DNA from: Acetobacteraceae bacterium
Lineage (GTDB): Bacteria; Pseudomonadota; Alphaproteobacteria; Acetobacterales; Acetobacteraceae
Reading direction: 5' to 3'
DNA: 64,000 nt
Assembly: GCA_027487675.1 (NCBI GenBank)
Contig: JAIYDD010000101.1
Location: forward strand, 1-64,000
Below the pieces are notes generated by a model, which made no database searches, was not told where the DNA came from, and saw only the letters and a list, made by a program, of their open reading frames with translations. Shown here one piece after another: positions 1 to 7,339 of this stretch; positions within the stretch are counted from its first letter, which is position 1; each line of letters starts with the position of its first letter. Position numbers and translations under genes: made by a program.

Positions 1-169
1 CGAGCAGTTGTTCGCGAAGCTCAAACACCTCATGCGCGCCGCCGAGCCAAGGACAGTCGAGACAACCTGGCGCAAGGTCGGCGCACTCCTCGACCTCGTC
101 AGTCCAGCCGAATGCGCCACCTACCTCGCCAACTCAGGCTACGCTTCCATGTAAATACAGCATGCTCTA
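1..169 (+). mobile_element. Right end of an IS630-family insertion sequence
   Basis: The window opens inside an IS630-type element whose transposase ends at 154. About 13 bp later comes CTAG (167-170). IS630 elements typically insert into CTAG and duplicate the central TA, so the element edge is placed at the TA, 168-169. The left end and most of the transposase lie outside the window. Confidence 0.7.
2..154 (+). CDS. IS630 family transposase, C-terminal fragment (partial at window edge)
   Basis: Fifty C-terminal residues are visible, beginning EQLFAKLKHLMR and ending LANSGYASM before a TAA stop. The E-Q-x-F-x-K-L-K stretch holds the last Glu of the IS630 DDE triad region, and the following Trp and Pro-x-E-C segments are typical of the tail of IS630 transposases. 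The start of the gene lies left of the window, so it cannot be said whether the copy is intact. It is read away from the neighbouring ABC operon, which is on the other strand. Confidence 0.75.
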   Translation, partial: EQLFAKLKHLMRAAEPRTVETTWRKVGALLDLVSPAECATYLANSGYASM

Positions 170-236
170 GTCGCCGCCATGCCGCGCCGCCCGGACGCGC
201 CGGCCGAAGCCGCCGCGGTCGCCGGCTGAGCGGCAC

Positions 237-1193
237 TCAGCCCGGCAGGCGCAGCACCGCCGCTTCCTCCACCGCCAGGCGCATGCCGGTGCCCGGCAGC
301 GGCGCGGGGCCGGCCAGCTCGATCGCGATGTCCGCCCCGGCGCCCGGGGCGCGCAGCAGCACGCGGCGGCGGCCGCCTTCGAAGAAGACGGCGCGCACCA
401 CCGCATCGATCGGGCCCTGCGGGTCCGGGCGCAGCGCCTCCGGCCGACAGAAGCGGTCGCCGCCGAGATGGTTCAGCGTGCCGAGGAAGCCGCCGACGAA
501 GCGGCTGGCGGGGCGGGCATAGACCTGTTCCGGCGTGCCCTCCTGCGCGACGCGGCCGGCCTCCATCACCACGATGCGGCTGCCCAGCGCCATCGCCTCG
601 GCCTGGTCGTGGGTGACGAAGACGGCGGTGACCGACAGCTCGGCGAGCAGCGCGGCAAGCTCGGTGCGCAGCGCTTCCCGCAGCCGCGCATCCAGCGCGC
701 CGAAGGGCTCGTCCAGCAGCAGCAGGCCGGGCGAGGGCGCGAGGGCGCGGGCCAGCGCAACCCGCTGCCGCTGCCCACCCGAGAGTTGGTCGATGCGGCG
801 GGCACCGAGGCCTTCGAGCCGCGTCAGGCGCAGCATCTCGGCCACGCGGCGCTCGCGCTCCGCACGCGCCACGCCGCGCACCTCAAGCCCGTAGCCGATG
901 TTGCCGGCCACGTCGCGGTTCGGGAACAGCGCATAGCCCTGGAAGACCATGCCAATGCCGCGGCGTTCGACCGGCAGCGCGGTGACGTCGCGGCCATCGA
1001 AGGTGACGCGGCCGCCACGGTCCGGCGCGGCGAGGCCGGCCAGCAGCCGCAGCGTCGTCGTCTTGCCGCAGCCGGAGGGGCCGAGCAGCGCCGTCACGGA
1101 TCCCGGCGGAAAGTCGAGCGTGGTCGGGTGCAGCCCGACCGTGCCGTCGGGGAAGGTGCGCGCGCAGCCCAGCAGCGCGGCATGGATGCTCAT
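237..1193 (-). CDS. ABC transporter ATP-binding protein (2-aminoethylphosphonate/iron type)
   Basis: Cytoplasmic ATPase of the importer encoded by 237-3993, 318 aa. Walker A GPSGCGKT is at residues 38-45, the Q-loop FQGYALFP near 85-91, the signature LSGGQRQR at 137-144 and Walker B LLLLDEPFGALD near 157-168, followed by the switch His in VTHDQAEAM. The C-terminal 80 residues form the short regulatory (TOBE-like) extension usual in the PotA/FbpC/PhnT group. It is the last gene of the operon and is separated from the preceding permease gene by a 26-bp repeat array. The start ATG follows a GGGAG stretch. Substrate is inferred only from the partner proteins. Confidence 0.85.
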   Translation of the reverse strand: MSIHAALLGCARTFPDGTVGLHPTTLDFPPGSVTALLGPSGCGKTTTLRLLAGLAAPDRGGRVTFDGRDVTALPVERRGIGMVFQGYALFPNRDVAGNIGYGLEVRGVARAERERRVAEMLRLTRLEGLGARRIDQLSGGQRQRVALARALAPSPGLLLLDEPFGALDARLREALRTELAALLAELSVTAVFVTHDQAEAMALGSRIVVMEAGRVAQEGTPEQVYARPASRFVGGFLGTLNHLGGDRFCRPEALRPDPQGPIDAVVRAVFFEGGRRRVLLRAPGAGADIAIELAGPAPLPGTGMRLAVEEAAVLRLPG

Positions 1194-1220
1194 CGCCAGG
1201 CGCTCCCCGCGCTTGCCCCC

Positions 1221-1419
1221 GCGCGCGTCATCGCGCGCTCATCCTCGCGCGCGTCACCGCGCGCTCATCCCCGCGCGCGTCACCGCGCGCTCATCCCCGC
1301 GCGCGTCACCGCGCGCTCATCCCCGCGCGCGTCACCGCGCGCTCATCCTCGCGCGCGTCACCGCGCGCTCATCCTCGCGCGCGTCACCGCGCGCTCATCC
1401 CCGCGCGCGTCACCGCGCG
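1221..1419. repeat. 26-bp tandem repeat array, eight units, each an intercistronic hairpin
   Basis: Eight head-to-tail units begin at 1221, 1247, 1273, 1299, 1325, 1351, 1377 and 1403; the last is partial. Units differ only by C/T changes. Each contains GCGCGCG-TCAC-CGCGCGC, a perfect 7-bp stem with a 4-nt loop (in the first unit the loop is TCAT). On the minus (coding) strand each full unit reads ATG AGC GCG CGG TGA just after a G-rich stretch, a five-codon start-to-stop frame. The array fills the gap between a permease gene, whose stop codon (1410-1412) lies in the last unit, and the ATPase start at 1193. Confidence 0.95.
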
Positions 1420-2177
1420 ACCCTATCCGCCACCGCCTGCAGCGCCACCATCGGCGGCACCAGCAGCACCAGGAACAGCAGCGTGAAGGCCGAGCCGATC
1501 TCGAGCCGCATCGAGGCATAGGAATCGGCCAGCCCCACCGGCAGCGTCATGGTGAAGGGCGTCGACAGCAGCAGCGTCGTGTTGAACTCGCCCAGGCTGA
1601 GCGCCAGCACCATCAGGCTGCCCGCCAGGATCCCCCGCCGCGCATTCGGTAGCACGATGCCCAGGAAGCGCTGGCGGAAGCTGGCGCCGCAGGCGCGCGC
1701 GGCTTCCTCCAGCGTCACCAGATCCGCCCCCTTCATCGCCGCCAGCGTCGCGCGCAGCATGAAGGGCAGGGTGAACAGCACATGCCCGACCAGCACGAAG
1801 GACCAATGCGTGCGGAAGCCTCCCACCGGCCCCCAGAGCAGGATCAGCCCGAGCGCGGTGGCCAGCCCCGGCACGGCCAGCGGCAGCGTCAGCACTTCCT
1901 CCGCCAGGCGCGGCCAGCGGCCTTCCGCCCGCGCCAGCGCATAGGCCGCCGGCACGCCGAGCAGCAGCGTGCAGGCAAGGCAACAGGCCGCGATCCAGAC
2001 CGAGAGCCCGATCGTGTGGGCATAGAGATCCCACACCCGCCACAGCCAGCGCGTGGTCAGCCCGCCGGAGACGCCGAGGAACCAGTTCGCCGTCACCCCC
2101 GCCAGTGCCGAGAGCAGCACCGGCACGATGAGGAAGGCGGCGACCAGCGTCGTGATCCCGGCCGAGAGCAGCCGCAT
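1410..2177 (-). CDS. ABC transporter permease (second membrane subunit)
   Basis: Inner-membrane subunit of the importer, 255 aa, starting MRLLSAGITTLVAAFLIVPVL. About six hydrophobic segments are visible, and the EAA loop is EEAARACGASFRQRF with a conserved Gly, followed by LPNARRGI. It belongs to the BPD type I permease family (PhnV/FbpB/PotC-like). Its ATG overlaps the TGA of the upstream permease (ATGA), indicating translational coupling. A longer reading frame upstream of 2177 is only a shadow of that permease. The stop codon sits inside the last unit of the 26-bp repeat array. Confidence 0.85.
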   Translation of the reverse strand: MRLLSAGITTLVAAFLIVPVLLSALAGVTANWFLGVSGGLTTRWLWRVWDLYAHTIGLSVWIAACCLACTLLLGVPAAYALARAEGRWPRLAEEVLTLPLAVPGLATALGLILLWGPVGGFRTHWSFVLVGHVLFTLPFMLRATLAAMKGADLVTLEEAARACGASFRQRFLGIVLPNARRGILAGSLMVLALSLGEFNTTLLLSTPFTMTLPVGLADSYASMRLEIGSAFTLLFLVLLVPPMVALQAVADRVAR

Positions 2178-2980
2178 CACGCCTGCGCCGCCACGCTGCC
2201 GCCGCCGAACATCCGCGCCAGCGCCAGCGCTGCCCAGGTGACGAGGCCGAGCAGCACGGACAGCGCCGCGGCCACCGAGAAATTCGTGGCCACCGTGAAC
2301 TCCGTGTAGATCACCATCGGCAGCACGCGGATGTCGGCGGCCAGCGTGAAGGCGGTGCCGAGCGCACCCATGCAGGTGGCGAAGACGATGGCGCCGGAGG
2401 CCACCAGCGCCGGCGCCAGCCCCGGCAGGATCACGTCCCGCGCCACGCGCCACGGCCCGGCGCCCAGCGTCCGCGCCGCTTCCTCCAGCGCCGGATCCAG
2501 GCCCTCGGCGGCCGCCATCACGGTCGCGATGCAGCGCGGCAGCGAGAAGTAGAGATAGCCGAGGCAGAGCCCCGCCAGCGAATAGGCGAAGACCACGCGC
2601 TCGCCGACCAGCGCTTCGGTCAGGCCGCCGATCACCCCCTGCCGGCCGGCGAGCAGGATGACCATGAAGCCCACCACCACGCCCGGGAAGGCGAGCGGCA
2701 GCGTCAGCAGCGCCACCAGCACGCGCCGCCCCGGGAAGCGCCGCCGCGCCAGGAAGCTGCCCACCACCGCCGCCAGCGCGACCGACACGAAGGCGACGCC
2801 GGCCGAGAGCAGCACCGTGTCGCGCAGCGCGGCCAGGTAGCGCGGCTCGGTCAGCGCCGCGACATAGCCCGCCGCGCCCTGGCCTTCCCAGCCGGCCGCC
2901 ACCAGCCGCCCGAGCGGCAGCAGAAAGAAGGCCAGCAGCAGCGCCAGCGCCGGCGCCAGCAGGGCCAGCCGCAGCGTCAG
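2177..2980 (-). CDS. ABC transporter permease (first membrane subunit), probable CTG start
   Basis: Inner-membrane permease of the same importer, about 267 aa. The first membrane helix is LALLAPALALLLAFFLLPLG and the EAA loop is LEEAARTLGAGPWRVARDV. No ATG, GTG or TTG lies in frame near the start of the first helix. The best candidate is a CTG at 2980-2978, which overlaps the TGA of the binding-protein gene and is preceded at seven bases by GAGG. The alternative is a start well inside the binding-protein gene, which would add an unlikely hydrophilic leader. The reading frame and family are clear; only the start is uncertain. Confidence 0.8.
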   Translation of the reverse strand: MTLRLALLAPALALLLAFFLLPLGRLVAAGWEGQGAAGYVAALTEPRYLAALRDTVLLSAGVAFVSVALAAVVGSFLARRRFPGRRVLVALLTLPLAFPGVVVGFMVILLAGRQGVIGGLTEALVGERVVFAYSLAGLCLGYLYFSLPRCIATVMAAAEGLDPALEEAARTLGAGPWRVARDVILPGLAPALVASGAIVFATCMGALGTAFTLAADIRVLPMVIYTEFTVATNFSVAAALSVLLGLVTWAALALARMFGGGSVAAQA

Positions 2981-3993
2981 GCGCCGACCTCGTTGCGATA
3001 GCGCGTCACGAAGGCCTCCTGCGCCGCGACCATGGCGGGGATGTCGATGGCGCGCGCGCGGGCATAGTCGGATGCGGGCAGGAAGCGCGCGGCGGTCTCG
3101 GCCGGCATGGCGGCCGGGCGCACCGGGCGGAGGAAGGCGTTGGCCCAGATGCGCTGGCCTTCGTCGGACAGGGTCCAGTCCAGCACGCGCCGCCCGTTCT
3201 CGGGGTGCGGGCCGTTGGCGACCAGCCCCATGATGTAGGGGAAGGAGACGGTGCCCTCGGCCGGCAGCACGAAGCGGCAATCGGCGCCGTCGGTGAACTG
3301 CGCGCGCATCGCGTTGAAGTCGTAGTCGAACAGGATCGGGATCTCGCCCGAGACCACGCGCGCATAGGCGGTCTGCAGCGGCACCACCGCGCCATTGGCG
3401 CGCAGCGCGCGGAAATACTCGACGGCCGGAGTGAAGTCGGCGTAGCTGCCGCCGAGGGCGAGGTTCACCGCGACCATGCCCACCTGGCCCACCGCGGCCG
3501 AGGTCGGGTTCAGGTAGCCCGCCATGCCGCGATATTCCGGGCGCAGCAAGTCGCGCCAGCCGGTCGGCACCGGCCGCCCGCGCAGCGCCGCGCGGTTCAC
3601 GAACAGGCCGAGCGTGCCGGAATGGATGGTGAACCAATGGCCGTCCGGGTCGCGCAGCTCGGCCGGCACCTGCTCGATCAGCGCGGGGCGATAGGGGGTG
3701 AAGACGCCCTCGGCGCGGGCGCGCGGGCCGAAATTGCCGCCCATATAGGCGACATCGGCGACCGGGCGCGCGCGCTCCGCGATCAGCGCGGCCAGCGCCT
3801 GGCCGGAATTCTTGTTGTCATGCGGCATCTGGATGCCCAGCCGCTCGCGGATGGCGCGCAGCGCGCCGGCCCAGTCGGCCCATTCGGGCGGGCAGTTGTA
3901 GCAGACGGCCCGGTTCGACTGCGCGTGCAGCTCGTTCCAATGCGCCGCGGCGAAGGCGGCGGCGGTGGCCCCGAAAAGGTGGCGGCGGCGCAT
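2977..3993 (-). CDS. ABC transporter substrate-binding protein (family 1, iron/2-aminoethylphosphonate type)
   Basis: Periplasmic binding protein, 338 aa. The N-terminus MRRRHLFGATAAAFAAAH has a twin-arginine-like leader ending near HAQS. The mature part shows the family-1 binding-protein pattern: PPEWADW near the start, VADVAYMGGNFG, GHWFTIHSGTLGLFVN and YRGMAGYLNPTSAAVGQ. Relatives bind Fe3+, 2-aminoethylphosphonate, thiamine or polyamines, so the ligand cannot be read from sequence. The ATG at 3993 was chosen because the leader begins there; the longer open frame upstream is antisense or shadow sequence. It follows the phosphodiesterase gene by 97 bp and overlaps the first permease gene. 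Confidence 0.82.
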   Translation of the reverse strand: MRRRHLFGATAAAFAAAHWNELHAQSNRAVCYNCPPEWADWAGALRAIRERLGIQMPHDNKNSGQALAALIAERARPVADVAYMGGNFGPRARAEGVFTPYRPALIEQVPAELRDPDGHWFTIHSGTLGLFVNRAALRGRPVPTGWRDLLRPEYRGMAGYLNPTSAAVGQVGMVAVNLALGGSYADFTPAVEYFRALRANGAVVPLQTAYARVVSGEIPILFDYDFNAMRAQFTDGADCRFVLPAEGTVSFPYIMGLVANGPHPENGRRVLDWTLSDEGQRIWANAFLRPVRPAAMPAETAARFLPASDYARARAIDIPAMVAAQEAFVTRYRNEVGA

Positions 3994-4090
3994 GTCCCGG
4001 AACCCTCGCTGCTGCGTCGCCGCGCTTCTGGCCGCGCCGCGTTGCAGCTGCGCGGCGTCCCGATGACAGAGCGATGAAGACCGCCGCGCC

Positions 4091-4903
4091 CTACAGGTCG
4101 AAGGTGCCGCTCGCGTCCATGAAGTCGTGCGTGTGTACCACGATGTCCTCCGCCGTCGCGCGCACCAGCGCATAGGCAGGCGGCTCGTGGCTGCCCGGCA
4201 CCGCCGGCAGCTCGGCGAAGTCCAGCGCCACCTGGTGCGACGTGCCGCGCAGCGACGATGTCGGAATTCCACGCCAGGACCCCGACAGCGGCCGGTGCAG
4301 GTGGCCATGGAACAGGTGGCGGATGCGCGCGCGGTGCGGCGCCAGCACCTCCCACAGCGCCTCGGCGTCCAGCAGCGGGATCTGGTCCATTCCGGCGATG
4401 CCGACGCGGTAGGGCGGGTGGTGCAGGAACAGCAGCACGGGCCCCTGATCCTCCGCCAGCCGCGCGGCCAGCCAGTCGAGCCGGTCCTTGCAGAGCCTGC
4501 CGGCATGGGTGCCCGGCGCCTTGGTGTCCAGCATCAGGCAGCGCCCGGCCGGCGTGTCGACCGCCTGCTGCACGAAGCCGCGCGCATCGACCGGCGCATT
4601 GGGAAAGGCCGCGCGGAAGACGTCGCGCTCGTCATGGTTGCCGAGCAGCAGATGCGCCGGGCAGGGCATGCCGGCAAGGATGGCGCGCAGCCGCGCATAG
4701 GCCTCCGGCTCCGCATTGTGCGTCAGGTCGCCGGTCACCACGGCGAAGGAAGCCGGCGCGGCACCCTGCGGGCCATGGCGGCGCGCGATGTCGGCCACCG
4801 CCAGCGCGAGGCGCGCGCCGGGATCGAGCCCGTAAAGAGGCTCCGCACCCTCCGGCGTCAGATGCGGGTCGGTCAGGTGCAGGAAGGCGAAGGGCGCGGA
4901 CAT
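4091..4903 (-). CDS. Metallophosphoesterase, class III cyclic nucleotide / phosphodiester phosphodiesterase
   Basis: Cytosolic dinuclear-metal phosphodiesterase of 270 aa with no leader. All metal-binding blocks are present: DPH at residues 12-14, GDLTH from 58, GNHDERD from 88, HHPP at 161-164 and GHLH at 200-203. This order matches the CpdA/Icc group, whose members cleave cAMP or glycerophosphodiesters. The start at 4903 is supported by GGAGGCC upstream; an in-frame ATG 22 codons earlier gives an implausible Arg-rich extension. It is the first gene of the operon that continues into the ABC importer, which suggests that the imported compound may be a phosphodiester or organophosphonate cleaved inside the cell (inference). 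Confidence 0.85.
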   Translation of the reverse strand: MSAPFAFLHLTDPHLTPEGAEPLYGLDPGARLALAVADIARRHGPQGAAPASFAVVTGDLTHNAEPEAYARLRAILAGMPCPAHLLLGNHDERDVFRAAFPNAPVDARGFVQQAVDTPAGRCLMLDTKAPGTHAGRLCKDRLDWLAARLAEDQGPVLLFLHHPPYRVGIAGMDQIPLLDAEALWEVLAPHRARIRHLFHGHLHRPLSGSWRGIPTSSLRGTSHQVALDFAELPAVPGSHEPPAYALVRATAEDIVVHTHDFMDASGTFDL

Positions 4904-5177
4904 CGGGGCCTCCGGTTTGGGCAAGGATCGGCGCCGGCACCGCGTGCACGCGGGCCGAAACGCGGTCAAGCCAGGGCTGCGCGGGGCGGGCTGCCGCCGG
5001 TTGCCAGTTCGGACGCGGTGCCGCTCCCGAGGCTGCCCTTATGGCAAACTTCCTTGCGGCAAACGCCGACCTTGCGGGCGGCCAGCGGCAAGGCCGTAAT
5101 GAAGCCTTCGCTGCCGCGTCATCGCCCTGTCCCGGGCGCGCGTCAGCCTGCCGCCACACGCCGCGTCGGAGACCGAC

Positions 5178-5999
5178 ATGCCGGACCGCCCGCTCGACCC
5201 GCTGCCAAAGGTCTGGGACCCGCAGGACCGGATCGGCGACATGCTGAAGGGCAAGCGCGGCCTGGTCGTGGGCATCGCGAACGAGCAATCCATCGCCTAT
5301 GGCTGCGCGGTGAAGCTGCGGGCCTTCGGCGCAGAGCTCGCCGTCACCTGGCTGAACGAGAAGGCGGAGCGCCATGTCCGCCCGATCGCCGAGCGGCTTC
5401 AGGCCGGCATCGCCATGCCGCTCGACGTCGAGGTGCCGGGCGAGCTGGAAGCCGCCTTCGCGTGCATCGCGGCGGATTGGGGGCGGCTGGATTTCGTGAT
5501 CCACTCCATCGCCTTCGCCCCGCGGGACGACCTGCATGGCCGCGTGGTGGACTGCTCCGCCGAGGGCTTCGCGCAGGCCATGCGCGTCTCCTGCTGGTCC
5601 TTCCTGCGCATGGCGAAGCTGGCGGAGCCGCTGATGACGGAAGGCGGCGTGCTGGTGACGATGAGCTACTACGGCGCCGACAAGGTGGTGGGCAACTACA
5701 ACATCATGGGCCCGGTGAAGGCGGCGCTGGAGGCTTCTGTCCGCTACGCCGCGGCCGAGCTCGGGCCGCGCGGCATCCGCGTCTTCGCGGTCTCGCCCGG
5801 GCCGCTGAAGACGCGCGCTGCCAGCGGCATCGCGCATTTCGACGAGCTGGTGCAGATGGCGCAGGACCGCGCGCCGGCGCATCGGCTGGTGGACATCGCC
5901 GAGGTCGGGCGCGTCGTCGCCTTCCTGGTCGGCGGCGCCTCCTCGGGCATGACCGGCGACACGATCTATGTCGACGGCGGCCTGCACAACATGGCCTGA
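5178..5999 (+). CDS. fabI: Enoyl-[acyl-carrier-protein] reductase, FabI type
   Basis: NADH-dependent enoyl-ACP (or enoyl-CoA) reductase of the SDR superfamily, 273 aa. The FabI nucleotide loop GIANEQSIAYG is at 32-42. The catalytic pair is Tyr164 with Tyr174-x6-Lys181 in YNIMGPVK, and the C-terminus carries GDTIYVDGG. The ATG follows GGAGA. It is the first of five tightly packed genes that end in acetate kinase. That setting is unlike a housekeeping fabI and points to a second paralogue used with the neighbouring CoA-handling enzymes. The gene is divergent from the phosphodiesterase with a 274-bp gap. Confidence 0.9.
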   Translation: MPDRPLDPLPKVWDPQDRIGDMLKGKRGLVVGIANEQSIAYGCAVKLRAFGAELAVTWLNEKAERHVRPIAERLQAGIAMPLDVEVPGELEAAFACIAADWGRLDFVIHSIAFAPRDDLHGRVVDCSAEGFAQAMRVSCWSFLRMAKLAEPLMTEGGVLVTMSYYGADKVVGNYNIMGPVKAALEASVRYAAAELGPRGIRVFAVSPGPLKTRAASGIAHFDELVQMAQDRAPAHRLVDIAEVGRVVAFLVGGASSGMTGDTIYVDGGLHNMA

Positions 6000-6010
6000 G
6001 GCGCGCCGCC

Positions 6011-6667
6011 ATGCATCGTAGGGCGATCACCGCGGCGCGCGCCGCGGAGCTCATCCCGGACGGCGCAAGCGTGCTGTTCGGCGGCTTCATGGGCGTCGGC
6101 ACGCCGATGCGAATCGTCGATGCGCTGGTGGCGCGCGGCGCGCGCGGCCTGACCATCATCGGCAACGACACCGCGCGGCCCGGGATCGGCGTCGGGCGGC
6201 TGATCGAGGCGGGCTGCGTCGCCAAGGCCATCGTCAGCCACATCGGCACGAACCCGGTGACCCAGCAGAAGATGATGGCGGGCCAGCTTGCGGTGGAGCT
6301 GGTGCCGCAGGGCACGCTGGCCGAGCGCATCCGCGCCGGCGGCGCCGGCCTCGGCGGGGTGCTGACCCCGACCGGCCTCGGCACGGTGGTCGCTGAGGGC
6401 AAGCGCGTGATCGAGGTGCAGGGCCGCGACTTCGTGCTGGAAGAGCCCATCACCGCCGATGTCGCGATCCTGCATGCGCATGAGGCGGACTACAACGGCA
6501 ACCTGACCTACCGGCTGACCGCGACGAACTTCAATCCCGTCATCGCGCTCGCCGCGCGCTCCGTGATCGCGGAGCCCGAGGAGATCGTGCCGGTCGGCGT
6601 CATCCCGCCCGACCATGTGCGCACGCCCGGCATCCTGGTGGACCACCTGGTCGAGAGGCCGCGCTGA
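6011..6667 (+). CDS. 3-oxoacid / acyl CoA-transferase subunit A
   Basis: Alpha subunit of a class I CoA transferase (AtoD/ScoA-like), 218 aa. The N-terminal block AAELIPDGASVLFGGFMGVGTP contains the Gly-rich CoA-binding signature of the family, and HEADYNGNLTYRLTATNFNP matches the C-terminal conserved block. The ATG at 6011 lies 11 bp after fabI. An open frame much further upstream is a shadow across fabI. Its stop overlaps the start of subunit B by one base (TGATG). Likely substrates are acetate, acetoacetate or butyrate, inferred from the acyl-phosphate genes downstream. Confidence 0.88.
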   Translation: MHRRAITAARAAELIPDGASVLFGGFMGVGTPMRIVDALVARGARGLTIIGNDTARPGIGVGRLIEAGCVAKAIVSHIGTNPVTQQKMMAGQLAVELVPQGTLAERIRAGGAGLGGVLTPTGLGTVVAEGKRVIEVQGRDFVLEEPITADVAILHAHEADYNGNLTYRLTATNFNPVIALAARSVIAEPEEIVPVGVIPPDHVRTPGILVDHLVERPR

Positions 6668-7323
6668 TGGACGCAAAGGAGATCATCGCCCGCCGCGTCG
6701 CGCTGGAACTGCGCGACCGCAGCCTGGTCAATCTCGGCATCGGACTGCCCACGCTCGTCGCGCGCCATGTGCCGCCTGAGATTAACGTCGCCTTCCAGAG
6801 CGAGAACGGCATCATCGGCTTCGGCGCGCCGCCGCCCGAGGGGATGGAAGATCCGAACCTGACGGACGCCGGCGGCGGCTACATCAGCGCGCTGCCCGGC
6901 GCCGTCTCCTTCGACAGCGCTTTCTCCTTCGCGCTGATCCGCGGCGGGCACCTGGACATGACGGTGCTCGGCGGGCTGCAGGTGGATGCGCGCGGGCGGC
7001 TCGCCAACTGGATGGTGCCGGGCAAGCTGGTCCCCGGCATGGGCGGGGCGATGGACCTCGTCGCCGGCGCGCGGCGCGTGGTGGTGGCCATGCAGCACGC
7101 CGCGCGCGGCGAGAGCAAGATCGTGCCGGAACTGACCCTGCCGCCCACCTCCGCGCGGCCGGTCACGCTGGTGGTCACCGATCTCGCCGTGCTGGCGCCG
7201 ACGGCGGACGGGCTCGTGCTGCGCGAACGCGCGCCCGGCATCAGCGTCGCACAAGTGCTGGCCGCCACCGCCGCGCCGCTGATCGTCGAGGGCGAAGTGC
7301 CCGAGATGCAGCTCGCCGCCTGA
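6667..7323 (+). CDS. 3-oxoacid / acyl CoA-transferase subunit B
   Basis: Catalytic beta subunit (AtoA/ScoB-like), 218 aa. The SENGIIGFG motif places the active-site Glu at residue 46, the residue that forms the glutamyl-CoA thioester in this family. GGAMDLVAGARRVVVAMQH is the second diagnostic block. The gene is coupled to subunit A by a one-base overlap, so the two should be made in equal amounts as a heterodimer or heterotetramer. Together they would load CoA onto short-chain acids for the Ptb/AckA pair, or unload it. Confidence 0.9.
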   Translation: MDAKEIIARRVALELRDRSLVNLGIGLPTLVARHVPPEINVAFQSENGIIGFGAPPPEGMEDPNLTDAGGGYISALPGAVSFDSAFSFALIRGGHLDMTVLGGLQVDARGRLANWMVPGKLVPGMGGAMDLVAGARRVVVAMQHAARGESKIVPELTLPPTSARPVTLVVTDLAVLAPTADGLVLRERAPGISVAQVLAATAAPLIVEGEVPEMQLAA

Positions 7324-7339
7324 CGCCCAGGGGAGCCAG

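Noticed and set aside
1221-1419. CRISPR array
   Set aside because: The 26-bp units are head to tail with no spacers between them and no cas genes are near; it is a plain tandem repeat.
1221-1419. Arg/Ala/His-rich protein encoded through the repeat on the plus strand (frames 468-1652 and 949-1521)
   Set aside because: These frames are antisense to the ATPase and permease genes. The repeat keeps frames open because 26-bp units lack stops in some phases; no family or ribosome site supports them.
237-3993. Calling the first importer a phosphonate C-P lyase partner
   Set aside because: No phn lyase or phosphonatase genes are in view. The binding-protein family is too broad to name the ligand.
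5043-5057. Sigma-54 promoter upstream of fabI (TGGCAAACTTCCTTGC)
   Set aside because: The GG-to-GC spacing is 11, not 10, and the -24 box lacks the C of TGGCAC, so it should not work; no enhancer-like dyads are nearby.
4127-6667. An 846-residue protein spanning the phosphodiesterase, promoter region and fabI
   Set aside because: It is an open-frame artefact of very high GC. Only its last 218 residues, the CoA-transferase A subunit, are real, with their own ATG at 6011.
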